This document shows, in pieces, positions 10,022-19,863 of a stretch of 64,000 bases of DNA. The notes below the pieces were generated by a model. That model was not told the origin of the DNA. It ran no database searches and saw only the letters and a program-made list of their open reading frames with translations. Position numbers and translations under genes: made by a program. The stretch comes from Shewanella glacialipiscicola (lineage in GTDB: Bacteria > Pseudomonadota > Gammaproteobacteria > Enterobacterales > Shewanellaceae): NCBI RefSeq assembly GCF_023283485.1, contig NZ_JAKILU010000007.1, forward strand, positions 62,001 to 126,000, in the 5' to 3' direction. Numbering within the stretch: position 1 is the first letter of the stretch; each line of letters opens with the position of its first letter.

Positions 10022-10809
10022 TGAGTAACTACACTCTGCAAGATGGCATTTCATTGCCTGAGTCGGCATTGGATATAGGTGCACACCTTGGATTTTCTAA
10101 ACTTGAAGCGGCTAGATTTGCTTGGTTTGAAATGGCGGGAGCGGTATTAAGTTATTACTTAGTCGATCAACAACAGCGCTTTAATGCGCTGTTGCATTGG
10201 TTTTATAACGACTTAGGCTTTTGCGTACGTGATAACTACTTTAGCACTGAGGCGGCAGATTTAGGCACTTGTTTGATTAGCCGCCAAGGCAATAGTACAA
10301 CGTTGGCAACGGTGTTGATGTTATTGGCTAAACAGCTAGATCTTGAGTTTGAACCCATATTGCTACCAGGTAATACGGTGCTGCGTTGCAAAATTGCCGG
10401 AGAAGTGAGTTATCTTGACCCTTTAACGGGTAAAGCGCTGACTCGTCACCAGTTACATGTGTTAGTGCGCGGTGAGCTGGGTAATGCCGCTTTGCTTAAG
10501 CAAAGCTATTTAAAACCCGCTACGGTAAAAAAGTTACTGACGCGTATGCTGCATGAGCTTAAAGCCGGTTGCATTGTATCGCACCAATTTGAGGCGGCGA
10601 TGGAATGTTGTAGTCTACTACTGCAATGGCATAGCGACGATGTGCATTTAAATCGCGAACGCGCATTTATCGCCCAGCAATTGGGCTGTATTAGTGTGGC
10701 GGCTGCGGATTTACAGCACTTTGTCGATAATAGCCCGCATGATCCGGTGATCGAAATCGTTAAAATGCAGCTCAAAGAACTTAACGAGCACGCAGAAATT
10801 TATCATTAA
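10021..10809 (+). CDS. SirB1-family protein (transglutaminase-like with TPR-like tail)
   Basis: Cytosolic protein of the SirB1/YchA family, which has a transglutaminase-like N-terminal half and a helical TPR-like C-terminal half. Here the first half contains the conserved DLGTCLISRQGNSTTLATVLMLLA region, with its Cys near residue 82. The second half has helical repeats ending in PVIEIVKMQLKELNEH. It overlaps sirB2 by one base. In E. coli the homologue sits near prfA/prmC/kdsA, and kdsA lies nearby here too. No enzymatic activity can be claimed from sequence alone. Confidence 0.85.
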   Translation: MSNYTLQDGISLPESALDIGAHLGFSKLEAARFAWFEMAGAVLSYYLVDQQQRFNALLHWFYNDLGFCVRDNYFSTEAADLGTCLISRQGNSTTLATVLMLLAKQLDLEFEPILLPGNTVLRCKIAGEVSYLDPLTGKALTRHQLHVLVRGELGNAALLKQSYLKPATVKKLLTRMLHELKAGCIVSHQFEAAMECCSLLLQWHSDDVHLNRERAFIAQQLGCISVAAADLQHFVDNSPHDPVIEIVKMQLKELNEHAEIYH

Positions 10810-10812
10810 AGC

Positions 10813-10836
10813 AGAGCCTTTCGGGGCTCTTTTTAT
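10813..10836 (+). terminator. Rho-independent terminator after sirB1
   Basis: AGAGCC and GGCTCT arms around a short loop are followed by TTTTTA. Confidence 0.8.
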
Positions 10837-10964
10837 CTATATCATCGCAAAATTCAATCAGCAAAAATAATAACACTGAGCCAACGAAGAATTTGACTCA
10901 AAGACTTAAGGTTAAGTCTCTAATATAAATAAAATAATAACTGAATCAACAGGGAGCAATTAAC

Positions 10965-12212
10965 ATGACAAGCACGGCTTTAGTGACGAACGATGCCACG
11001 GCGTTAGGGATACTCGCGATTATTTTAGGTTTTGTATTTTATACCAGTAGTAGCAGTCATCCATTTTGGCAAAAGTTTTATCGTTTTATTCCTGCCTTTT
11101 TATTATGTTATTTTTTACCCTCGTTATTGAACACCTTTGGCGTCATTGACGCTAATACCTCACAACTGTATTTTGTGGCATCGCGCTATCTACTCCCCGC
11201 TTGTTTAGTGTTGCTGATACTAAGTGTTGATTTTAAAGCTATTTTAAGTCTAGGCCCCAAAGCTTTAATTATGTTTTTAACTGGCACTGTGGGTATTGTC
11301 ATTGGTGGCCCGATTGCATTATTTTTGGTATCGATTATCGAACCCTCTTTGATTGGGGTCGATGGTCCTGATGCCGTATGGCGCGGTATGACAACCTTAG
11401 CTGGGAGTTGGATCGGCGGCGGCGCAAACCAAGCGGCGATGAAAGAAATTTATGGAGTCGGTGGCAATATTTTCTCTGTGATGGTGACTGTAGATGTCAT
11501 TGTTGCCAACATCTGGATGGCCGTATTGTTATTTATGGCTTCAAAAGCGAAAGAAATCGATGCTAGAACGGGCGCGGATACTACAGCTCTTGAAGCGTTA
11601 AAAGATAAGGTTGAAAAGTATCACGCTGAAAATGCGCGTATTCCTAATTTACGCGATTTGATGCTGATTGTGGCCGTAGGTTTTGGTGTTACTGGCATCG
11701 CCCATATGGCAGCTGACTTTCTCGGGCCATTTTTTGAAGTTAATTACCCTTGGACCGAAGATTACAGTTTAACCTCTAAATTTTTCTGGCTAGTGGTGAT
11801 TGTGACTACCATTGGTTTAGCGATGTCATTCGGCCCAGTGCGCCATCTCGAGGCTGCTGGAGCATCAAGAGTGGCTTCCGCATTTTTGTATGTTTTAGTG
11901 GCGACCATTGGTCTGCATATGGATGTGAGTAAAGTACTCGACACGCCCTTGTACTTTTTAATAGGTTTTGTGTGGATGCTAGTACACGCAGGCTTTATGT
12001 TATTGGTGGCGAAGTTGATTAAAGCACCATTATTTTATATGGCCGTGGGAAGTCAAGCTAACGTGGGCGGCGCTGCATCGGCTCCAATTGTGGCTGCAGC
12101 ATTCCATCCGGCTTTAGCACCAGTGGGAGTATTATTAGCCGTATTGGGTTATGCATTAGGAACTTACATGGCATGGCTCTGTGGCCAGCTTTTACAGGCA
12201 GTTGCGGCATAG
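10965..12212 (+). CDS. DUF819-family integral membrane protein
   Basis: A 415-residue protein with about 10-12 hydrophobic segments along its length. The glycine-rich stretch GSWIGGGANQAAM (near 145-157) and the C-terminal GSQANVGGAASAPIVAAAF resemble the DUF819 family, which looks like a carboxylate- or amino-acid-type transporter but has no proven substrate. A GGGAGCAA Shine-Dalgarno sequence precedes the start. It has its own spacers on both sides and ends 64 bases before kdsA, so the two may be read together. Confidence 0.8.
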   Translation: MTSTALVTNDATALGILAIILGFVFYTSSSSHPFWQKFYRFIPAFLLCYFLPSLLNTFGVIDANTSQLYFVASRYLLPACLVLLILSVDFKAILSLGPKALIMFLTGTVGIVIGGPIALFLVSIIEPSLIGVDGPDAVWRGMTTLAGSWIGGGANQAAMKEIYGVGGNIFSVMVTVDVIVANIWMAVLLFMASKAKEIDARTGADTTALEALKDKVEKYHAENARIPNLRDLMLIVAVGFGVTGIAHMAADFLGPFFEVNYPWTEDYSLTSKFFWLVVIVTTIGLAMSFGPVRHLEAAGASRVASAFLYVLVATIGLHMDVSKVLDTPLYFLIGFVWMLVHAGFMLLVAKLIKAPLFYMAVGSQANVGGAASAPIVAAAFHPALAPVGVLLAVLGYALGTYMAWLCGQLLQAVAA

Positions 12213-12264
12213 CCGTCTTAGCCCTATATTCAGTTTATCGCTGGGAACGGTTCCAGCATTTTAG

Positions 12265-13125
<861 letters not shown>

Positions 13126-13148
13126 TCTCAACGATATTGCTTAATCTA

Positions 13149-13176
13149 AAGCCTCGATTCGTCGGGGCTTTTGTTT
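13149..13176 (+). terminator. Rho-independent terminator after kdsA
   Basis: Nine-base arms with one G-U pair around a TTCG loop are followed by a T-rich tract. Confidence 0.8.
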
Positions 13177-13356
13177 TTAAAGTGTAAGCATAACCAGTTA
13201 GCTTAGAGAATAACGTGAAGATAAAAGAGATATTTTAACCGTAATTGAATGAGCAATATTTGATGGGATATAGCAAAGCGGCAATCTTATGAAATTGCGA
13301 ATAAAAATATTATTATCAACAGGTTGAGTCTATATCGCGCTTATCAATAGGCTGGC

Positions 13357-13695
13357 TTATATCGCATCGGCGCCTTCTTCTGAGGTGCGCACACGAACCA
13401 CTTGTTCGAGTGCTGTGACAAAAATTTTGCCATCGCCAACTTTACCTGTATGAGCCGCGGCAATGATTGCATCGACAACCGCTTCTTCTTGATCGGCATG
13501 AATAGCCACTTCGAGCTTTATTTTAGGTAAAAAATCCACAGTATATTCGGCGCCACGATACAGTTCAGTATGGCCCTTTTGACGGCCAAAACCACGCACT
13601 TCAGTCACTGTCATACCATGGACATTAAGCTGAGTTAAGGCTTCACGTACATCGTCTAATTTAAATGGTTTAATTATTGCGGTGATCAGTTTCAA
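13357..13695 (-). CDS. Nitrogen regulatory protein P-II
   Basis: Trimeric signal protein that reports 2-oxoglutarate, ATP/ADP and nitrogen status. It is uridylylated by GlnD and acts on GlnE (encoded at 56.9 kb), NtrB or AmtB. With the TTG at 13693-13695 as start it is 112 residues, exactly the family length, beginning MKLITAIIKPFKL; GGAG lies six bases upstream. A TTG four codons earlier lies inside the Shine-Dalgarno region and is rejected. The T-loop shows RGAEYTVDF with the uridylylation site Y51. No amtB is adjacent. It could be called GlnB or GlnK; sequence alone does not decide. Confidence 0.95.
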   Translation of the reverse strand: MKLITAIIKPFKLDDVREALTQLNVHGMTVTEVRGFGRQKGHTELYRGAEYTVDFLPKIKLEVAIHADQEEAVVDAIIAAAHTGKVGDGKIFVTALEQVVRVRTSEEGADAI

Positions 13696-13921
13696 TCTTC
13701 TCTCCAACCAGCATCAGGCTCAATGAATAGAATAAAGCAGGAATCAGGCCAGATGAATAAGGCATGTATTATCATTATGTTGTCGTTATCACATACTGAA
13801 ACAACACTAAATTTGATTCAAAACGGTGCAAGCTAAAATTATATCGCCCATTTTTGGTGCATCTTTGAGCTAGTCAATGGCTTTGTAATAATACTAAGTG
13901 TAGCGATGCTATTTTAGTGCG

Positions 13922-14896
13922 TTAAGTCGCAACGGTTAACTGTTTGATTTGTTGGCAGAGCTTAGCATTGATGGGCGTGGTTAAACCGTGCGCTTGTGCG
14001 CGTTCACAGATATAACCATTAATTTGGTCTATCTCGGTTTGCCTTTGATGCGCGACATCTTGGTGCATTGACGAGAAGTTTGCGGCGGTGAGCTGGATAA
14101 CTTGGTAAATCCTATCGTGCAGTAAAGGTTTATCGATCGGCACGCCATCTTGCGCTGCAACCGTGACTAACTCATCGAGAATACCCTCAATGATGGCGCT
14201 AAAATCCGTTTTGGCCAGTGCGCCATTAGGACATTGATGCAAAGCCGTCAGAGGGTTAATCGCGGCATTGACGGCCAGCTTTTGCCATAAACAAGGCACT
14301 ATGGTATCAACCCATTCGCTGTTAGGGATGGCTGCCAGTATGGCGCTGCGGTAATGCTCAGCCAGTTCTATGCCAGTAAAATGCCCCAACTGAGTCAGTC
14401 CTTTACCCGTTTGTTTAATTTGCCAACGGGCTTGGCGTAACACCCCCTGCGATGTTGTGCCTAGGCTTAAGCCTCGACTCTCCATTTTTTCAATCAGTGG
14501 CGCTAGGGCTAAGTGGGGCCCCATACCATTGTGGAGTAGTAAAATATGGCATTGACGCGGGAGTTGATGGAACAAAGGCAAAAGGGCATCGATGACTTGA
14601 TAGGCTTTAACGCACACAATGACAAGACGAATATGATCAAGTGCATTGGCTGCAATGATGGGGACGCGATAGTCGATTGGTTGGGGAGAGTGACTATCAT
14701 CACTTGCGATTAATGGCGTAAAGCTGAGCTTTTGTGACTGCGAGTATTGCTGCGCCTGAGAGTCTTGGAGTGACAGGGGCTCTTGGCGATCACGGGCGAT
14801 AAATCCCACATGCTCACCCGCAGCAGTCAGTTGGCGACAAATAAGTTGCCCAATGGCGCCAGCGCCTAAAATTGCAATATCCACCGCGCGTGTCAT
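13922..14896 (-). CDS. panE: Ketopantoate reductase-family protein (2-dehydropantoate 2-reductase)
   Basis: NADPH-dependent reductase expected to make pantoate from ketopantoate for coenzyme A synthesis. The N-terminus has the Rossmann motif ILGAGAIGQLI (residues 9-19). The C-terminal ApbA_C domain contains CLWQKLAVNAAINPLTAL with the catalytic Lys and the conserved Asn residues. 324 residues is slightly longer than the usual 300. The gene lies 39 bases after the vanZ-like gene on the same strand. Specificity for ketopantoate is inferred; paralogues exist in many genomes. Confidence 0.85.
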   Translation of the reverse strand: MTRAVDIAILGAGAIGQLICRQLTAAGEHVGFIARDRQEPLSLQDSQAQQYSQSQKLSFTPLIASDDSHSPQPIDYRVPIIAANALDHIRLVIVCVKAYQVIDALLPLFHQLPRQCHILLLHNGMGPHLALAPLIEKMESRGLSLGTTSQGVLRQARWQIKQTGKGLTQLGHFTGIELAEHYRSAILAAIPNSEWVDTIVPCLWQKLAVNAAINPLTALHQCPNGALAKTDFSAIIEGILDELVTVAAQDGVPIDKPLLHDRIYQVIQLTAANFSSMHQDVAHQRQTEIDQINGYICERAQAHGLTTPINAKLCQQIKQLTVAT

Positions 14897-14935
14897 ATAT
14901 GTCAGCCTTTAAAGTATTAATGCGAGCTGTTTGAG

Positions 14936-15298
14936 CTAATCTTCTTGTAGTTGAGCTGCTCGAAAGTATTTACCATAGCCCCAATTACAAAAGTAAAACA
15001 AGGCAATACCAGCAAAGTCAGCAACAACATCACCTACAGACGCGCTCCGATACGGTAAACGAGATTGCACTAGCTCAATCAAAATGGCATAGCTGGCAAG
15101 CGTGAGGGATAACCAATACCACTTGGGTTTGAACGCCAGATAGGTAAGGTAAGAGAGGCAAAAAAAGCTGCCAAGATGGCCTACCTTGTCAATATTTGGA
15201 ATACTTTGCGAATAGGTCGGTCTGGAAAATACCAGATAACTGATCACTACAACGGCTACGGCTAACACCAGTTTAAATAGGGTATTTTTATTTATCAC
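14936..15298 (-). CDS. VanZ-like small membrane protein
   Basis: A 120-residue protein with four hydrophobic segments. It carries the VanZ-type pattern IDKVGHLGSFFCLSYL near residues 34-49, followed by a C-terminal helix ahead of a Q-S-R-L-P-x-R-S-A-S-V-G-D segment (about 91-105). This pattern is shared by VanZ-like phosphatase-related proteins. Its function in non-resistance settings is unknown. It is probably cotranscribed with the reductase gene downstream. Confidence 0.75.
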   Translation of the reverse strand: MINKNTLFKLVLAVAVVVISYLVFSRPTYSQSIPNIDKVGHLGSFFCLSYLTYLAFKPKWYWLSLTLASYAILIELVQSRLPYRSASVGDVVADFAGIALFYFCNWGYGKYFRAAQLQED

Positions 15299-15452
15299 AG
15301 CGCAGGTTTTATAATACTAAGATAGCGTCATGATAGAAAAATCTGCCACTAATGTCATCCATGATCCGGCTTTATTCTTGGCTTTATCTTCAACTTAGGC
15401 CAGTGTATGGGTAAACTAGCGACATATTAATTTGAAATAGGACATAAAAATT

Positions 15453-15938
15453 ATGCCTTCAATGGATATTGTGTCAGAAGTAAACGAAGTTGAGCTGCGT
15501 AATGCGGTCGACAACGCTAAGCGTGAGCTAGCAACTCGTTTTGATTTTCGTGGTAAAACCGCAGATGTAGAATATAAAGACCACGTGGTGACGTTAACTG
15601 CTGAAGATGACTTTCAATGCAAACAGTTAGTGGATATTTTACGTATGCAACTTAGCAAGCGTAATGTTGATCCGTCTTCGATGGAAGTTGATGATAAAGC
15701 TATCCACAGTGGTAAAACCTTTTCTTTAAAGGTGAAGTTTAAAGAAGGCATCGAAACCTTAACCGCTAAAAAACTGGTTAAGCACATTAAGGACAGTAAA
15801 CTTAAAGTGCAAGCGTCTATCCAAGGCGAAAAAGTGCGAGTGACGGGTAAAAAACGCGATGATTTACAAGCGGTAATGGCATTGGCGCGTGAGTCTGATT
15901 TAGGCCAGCCTTTTCAGTTTGATAACTTTAAAGACTAA
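15453..15938 (+). CDS. YajQ-family nucleotide-binding protein
   Basis: Small cytosolic protein with two ferredoxin-like RNP-type domains. Members bind nucleic acid or nucleotides, and in some species cyclic di-GMP. Its 161 residues and the segments FDFRGK (near 29-34), ALKFKLK-like [11 protein letters not shown], and the terminal [21 protein letters not shown] region are typical. A GGACAT sequence precedes the ATG. It stands alone between divergent and convergent neighbours. Confidence 0.92.
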   Translation: MPSMDIVSEVNEVELRNAVDNAKRELATRFDFRGKTADVEYKDHVVTLTAEDDFQCKQLVDILRMQLSKRNVDPSSMEVDDKAIHSGKTFSLKVKFKEGIETLTAKKLVKHIKDSKLKVQASIQGEKVRVTGKKRDDLQAVMALARESDLGQPFQFDNFKD

Positions 15939-16265
15939 TTTAAGCTGAACTTGGGATAAGCCCTGCGTCTCTACAGGCTATTTACCCCCCTTTATCTGCG
16001 TTAAGTTTGCTACAAAATAGCCCGCTATTAGTAGCAAAAGGGTCTTGATAACGAAACAACGTCCACTGTAAGTGAATTTTTTGGATAAGGAAATTAAGAT
16101 TAATCAGTTACCACAGCCACTATGCCGAGGTCAGGTTAATTTAAATACTCTATACCATCGCTTTTTTGCAGTTAAATATAAAGCCCTCAACTTAACGGTT
16201 TGAGGGCTTTTTTGTGTGGCTTATTTATATCGCTTATTTATGAGCTATGGCGCGTCTTTGACCGT
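15939..16265. other. Spacer between yajQ and ampG
   Basis: About 327 bases between convergent genes. It holds the bidirectional terminator at 16181-16216. The first 240 bases show no gene, tRNA or repeat that I can support. Confidence 0.5.
16181..16216. terminator. Bidirectional terminator between yajQ and ampG
   Basis: Perfect 10-bp arms AAGCCCTCAA and TTGAGGGCTT enclose a 9-base loop and are followed by TTTTT on the plus strand. A-rich sequence on the other side allows use by ampG. Confidence 0.8.
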
Positions 16266-17681
16266 TTAATCAGGCTTTAACTCACTGGTTTCTGCAGTGT
16301 CATCCATTAACGAGGTGCTGGGGTGCGGTGCATATTTATTGACTAAGTAGATCAAAAATAATACTGGAAAACCAATGATACTGGCGGCAACAAAGAAGTT
16401 AACATAACCGAATGAGTCGACATATGCCCCCGAGAAGCCCGCAATAAACTTAGGAAACAGCAACATAATTGAAGATAATAAAGCGTATTGTGTTGCACTG
16501 TAGCCGTTGCTGGTCAAGCTCGATAAATAGGCAATAAAGGCGGCGGTAGCGATACCGGCACTAAAATTGTCTATTGAAATTGCAAAGGTTAAAAAGGATA
16601 CGTTATAACCAATTACCGCCTGCCACGCGAATAACAAATTAGTTACCGCAACCAATAAAGCGCCGAGGAAAAGAATCTTCATTGTGCCAAAGCGTGCTAA
16701 GAGTACGCCTCCAAAAGCCGCGCCAACTAAGGTCATGATAAGGCCATAAATTTTACTTAAATAAGCGATTTCCTCCTTAGTGAATCCCATATCTACATAA
16801 AATACATTCGCCATAATTCCCATGACAATATCTGAGATACGGTAGCAGGATATGAGCAGCAAGATGAGGATAGCACTGCGGCCATAACGTTTGAAAAAGT
16901 CGATAAAGGGTAAAATACTGGCCGTATATACCCAAGACATCGTAGCGGCAACCACTTTGGGATAACTATCGCTTAGGCGCTGTTTTAACGCTAATTCGGT
17001 GGCATCGGCGGCGCGGGTATCAACGATAGGCTCGCGGCTAAACAGCGTAGTTAAAATCCCTACTGACATTAAACCCGCCATAATCAGGTAAGAGGTTTGC
17101 CACGCCACTAAGTTGTAGGCGGTATTCCCCGGCTCGACCCAAGCTGCGATAGTGAGCGCACCAGCAGTCGCGACAATCATGGCGCTGCGATAACCCACTT
17201 GATAAGCAGCCGCTAATGCGGCTTGCATTTTCTGTGGAGCCGATTCAATTCGAAAAGCATCAATGACAATATCTTGAGTGGCAGACGCAAAGGCAACCAT
17301 TAACGCGAACAGCGCCAAATGTTGAAGATCTTGGAGTGGATCGCTGAACGACATCCCTAAAATTGCGCCGACTAACAATAACTGCGCAAAGAGCATCCAA
17401 CTTCGACGACGGCCTAAAAATCGGGTTAACAGTGGCAATGAGAGCCTATCAACCAAGGGAGACCAAGCCCATTTAAATGCGTAGGCGAGGGCAATCCAGC
17501 TAAAATAGCCAATTGAAGTGCGGTCGACCCCTGCTTCGCGTAACCAAAACGATAATGTTGAAAAGACGAGCATTAACGGTAGACCAGCAGAAAACCCCAG
17601 TAATAACAGGATCAAAACCCGCTTATGGTAATAGACACTGAGCGCGTCGAGGGTGCGTTGGATAAAACCTGTTGCGGGCAT
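16266..17681 (-). CDS. ampG: AmpG-type muropeptide permease
   Basis: Major-facilitator inner-membrane permease that imports anhydro-muropeptides for cell-wall recycling; it also influences AmpC beta-lactamase induction. The 471-residue protein has about 12-14 hydrophobic segments. AmpG-type motifs are FSAGLPLMLVFSTLSFWLRE near residues 28-47, WSPLVDRLSLP near 73, and FASATQDIVIDAFRIE near 130. The lipoprotein yajG, its usual neighbour, is present nearby on the same strand, with two genes in between. Confidence 0.92.
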   Translation of the reverse strand: MPATGFIQRTLDALSVYYHKRVLILLLLGFSAGLPLMLVFSTLSFWLREAGVDRTSIGYFSWIALAYAFKWAWSPLVDRLSLPLLTRFLGRRRSWMLFAQLLLVGAILGMSFSDPLQDLQHLALFALMVAFASATQDIVIDAFRIESAPQKMQAALAAAYQVGYRSAMIVATAGALTIAAWVEPGNTAYNLVAWQTSYLIMAGLMSVGILTTLFSREPIVDTRAADATELALKQRLSDSYPKVVAATMSWVYTASILPFIDFFKRYGRSAILILLLISCYRISDIVMGIMANVFYVDMGFTKEEIAYLSKIYGLIMTLVGAAFGGVLLARFGTMKILFLGALLVAVTNLLFAWQAVIGYNVSFLTFAISIDNFSAGIATAAFIAYLSSLTSNGYSATQYALLSSIMLLFPKFIAGFSGAYVDSFGYVNFFVAASIIGFPVLFLIYLVNKYAPHPSTSLMDDTAETSELKPD

Positions 17682-17990
17682 AGGTATAAGTCTAAGTGTT
17701 TAATCCGCCTAGCTTACGGGTAAGGTGCCATAGGGTTCAAGGGCTAATGGCATTCCTTTTGTACAAGGCTCTTTTTTGGCGCATTTTGATGATTGAATAT
17801 GGCTTAAGCGTTAATCTTCTGTTGCTAAGCGTTTGCAGCGGTTTTTATCGTCAGCATTAATTGTCGGCATTGATTGTCAGTATTAATAAGTTGAGTAAAA
17901 GAGACCACAAAAATGAAGGGGGAGGAATGAATTGCGCGATAAAAAAGGCCCTGATAACAGGGCCATTTTCTATCGATAGGAATGCTAAAC
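17682..17990. other. Spacer upstream of ampG
   Basis: About 309 bases. It contains the minus-strand terminator at 17941-17964 and presumably the ampG promoter. A short imperfect repeat (ATTAATTGTCGGCATTGATT and a variant) occurs near 17855-17885. No gene is supported. Confidence 0.45.
17941..17964 (-). terminator. Rho-independent terminator of the yajG-cyclophilin strand
   Basis: Arms GGCCCTG and CAGGGCC around ATAA are followed, on the minus strand, by six Ts. Confidence 0.8.
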
Positions 17991-18311
17991 TTAAGGTCTT
18001 ATCCCGACGCATCCCTGCGGCACTCGGCCACCTAAACTCAGGTAATCACAGCAATCATTAACTTGCTTACGCAGATATTGATTGCCGCGAATGACATAGT
18101 CAGGCCACTGATTAAAGCTGTGGAGCAAGTGCCAAAAGACCTTTTCCATTTCTGATTGTGCTTCGCCAGTTGAATTCAGTTGTTGCCATTCCTCTAACGT
18201 GTCCCACAAATAAAGCTGAACCTCTTGGAAATCGAGTTCACCATTCAAAAACGCTTTGCCATAAAAGGCGAGCTGGGGTGCCTTATTATCGATGAATTCA
18301 ATCGTTCTCAT
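17991..18311 (-). CDS. Conserved hypothetical protein, 106 residues
   Basis: I do not recognise this family. The ATG at 18311 is chosen because AAGGAG lies five bases upstream. The protein is soluble and acidic, rich in Trp, Tyr and Leu (LYLWDTLEEWQQL, VFWHLLHSFNQWPDYV), and has a CC pair near the C-terminus. No signal peptide or membrane segment is seen. It is the last gene of a possible yajG-cyclophilin-hypothetical run and ends just before a terminator. Confidence 0.7.
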   Translation of the reverse strand: MRTIEFIDNKAPQLAFYGKAFLNGELDFQEVQLYLWDTLEEWQQLNSTGEAQSEMEKVFWHLLHSFNQWPDYVIRGNQYLRKQVNDCCDYLSLGGRVPQGCVGIRP

Positions 18312-18382
18312 AGTGTCTCCTTGCTGTTTGTCATTACAGTATAGAAGCAAAATTAGCGCTTTTACTCAAAATGAGAGATAAA

Positions 18383-18967
18383 TTACTTTTTGGGTAGTAA
18401 TTTCGCCGTTTTCAATATGATAGGTGTCACTGGTACGTCGGGCCAATTTAGTTTCCTATTGGTTCCCGTTTCCACTATGGCCATGGCTTCGAGAATAAGT
18501 CTGCCCTCAATGACGTCACCAAATACCGCATAACCCCAACGGCGCTTAGATGGATCAAGCTTAGTGTTGTCAGCCACATTAAAGTAGAACTGACGTGTGG
18601 CCGAGTGCGGTTCATTCTCCCGCGCCATTGCGATGGTGCCTATGCTGTTGGTGAGGCCATTGCCAGATTCGTTGGCTATTGGTTTACCCGCTGGCAGTTC
18701 TTCAAATTTGGGATTAAGCCCGCCGCCTTGCACAACAAAATCACTGATCACGCGGTGAAATATTGTATTGTCGTATTCGCCTTTAACCACATAAGTCAAA
18801 AAGTTATCAATAGTGATCGGCGCGCGAGTTCTATCTAGCTCTACCACTATTTTCCCCAGACTCGTTTCAAATTCGACTCTGGGGTACAGGTTATCAGCTT
18901 GAATATCGAGTGCGAGACTATTAAAACTGATACCGAGAAACAACAGGGCAGATATCAAGCGGAGCAT
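18383..18967 (-). CDS. Periplasmic cyclophilin-type peptidyl-prolyl isomerase
   Basis: Catalyses cis-trans isomerisation of prolyl bonds in exported proteins. A Sec signal peptide ends near residue 19 (NSLALD). The cyclophilin core has the family features NFLTYV, YDNTIFHRVISDFVVQGGG (catalytic Arg near 77) and ATRQFYFNVADN near 123-134. The length of 194 residues matches PpiA-like proteins. It starts 27 bases after the yajG stop on the same strand. Confidence 0.92.
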   Translation of the reverse strand: MLRLISALLFLGISFNSLALDIQADNLYPRVEFETSLGKIVVELDRTRAPITIDNFLTYVVKGEYDNTIFHRVISDFVVQGGGLNPKFEELPAGKPIANESGNGLTNSIGTIAMARENEPHSATRQFYFNVADNTKLDPSKRRWGYAVFGDVIEGRLILEAMAIVETGTNRKLNWPDVPVTPIILKTAKLLPKK

Positions 18968-18994
18968 ATTAATTTCCTTAAAAGACTGGCGATA

Positions 18995-19561
18995 TTACTG
19001 TTGTAAAAACTGGTTTAACTCAGGATCATTTAAAATTTCCCCTGTCAGTTGACCGAGTAGTTTATTCATATCCAGTTCTAAGGTCGCAAAGTCAGGGGTT
19101 AATGGGCCTTTTAAAATACCTTTGGCCTTATAACGTTTAACCAGCTCTTGGGTAGAGTTTTTCGCCTGTACTGCAATTACCACGCTGTGCTTAGCTTCAT
19201 AGCCAAAGGTTTTTTTAGTCACATCCATTTGCAGTTCTTCTAATTGGATCTGCACCGCATTAGTGGCACTTGGGTCAATTTGGTAGCCTGCCTCAGTAAA
19301 ACCTGCACGGAAAACCTCATCAAGTAACAGTTTTGGTGGTTCACTTGCGCTAATGAGCCGTGTTTTAGTGCCCTCTTCAATAAAACGGGCCACATAATCG
19401 ATGCTGCGAGAGTCAACCGTTTCCATAGAAATCGGAGAGCGTTGTGCTGTTTGTTGGCTGATATTAGGCACTTGAGGGCTAAAAGCCATATGAGTTGGGC
19501 TTTGGCTGGCACAGCCCGTGAATAATAGGGGGAAAGTTAAAGTCAGTAATAGCCGTTTCAT
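18995..19561 (-). CDS. yajG: YajG-family lipoprotein
   Basis: Predicted outer-membrane-type lipoprotein of unknown function. In E. coli it is encoded just upstream of ampG. The start at 19561 follows GAGAGA and gives a signal peptide ending in the lipobox FTGC (Cys near 17). The mature part has alternating strands and helices ending in LNDPELNQFLQQ. An upstream in-frame ATG at 19573 is possible. The assignment rests on the signal peptide, length (188 residues) and ampG neighbourhood. Confidence 0.78.
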   Translation of the reverse strand: MKRLLLTLTFPLLFTGCASQSPTHMAFSPQVPNISQQTAQRSPISMETVDSRSIDYVARFIEEGTKTRLISASEPPKLLLDEVFRAGFTEAGYQIDPSATNAVQIQLEELQMDVTKKTFGYEAKHSVVIAVQAKNSTQELVKRYKAKGILKGPLTPDFATLELDMNKLLGQLTGEILNDPELNQFLQQ

Positions 19562-19863
19562 AGCATCTCTCATACAAATAAAAAGTTTGGACAGCATACC
19601 AGAAATCACTTTTGATGCTACAAACACTGGCAGTTGCCTAATAATGTGATGCCAAGTCTCTTAGGATTATTATCACAGTGTACGGCATGGTGCTATTGAG
19701 TTTGTGCAGATTTTATAAGTATAAAATCAGACTTTTAAGTAACAAAGAAATAACATTTAGGCCTTGCACTCTTTTAATGCAGGTGGTGACAGGTTAGAGT
19801 AAAAGTTCGATGCATAGGGTGAGAGAATATAAGTGTGTTTCATCCTTTTTGTAGGGCCTAGTC
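19562..19863. other. Divergent spacer between yajG and the DUF2804 gene
   Basis: About 300 bases expected to hold both promoters. I see no gene, strong hairpin or repeat. Confidence 0.45.
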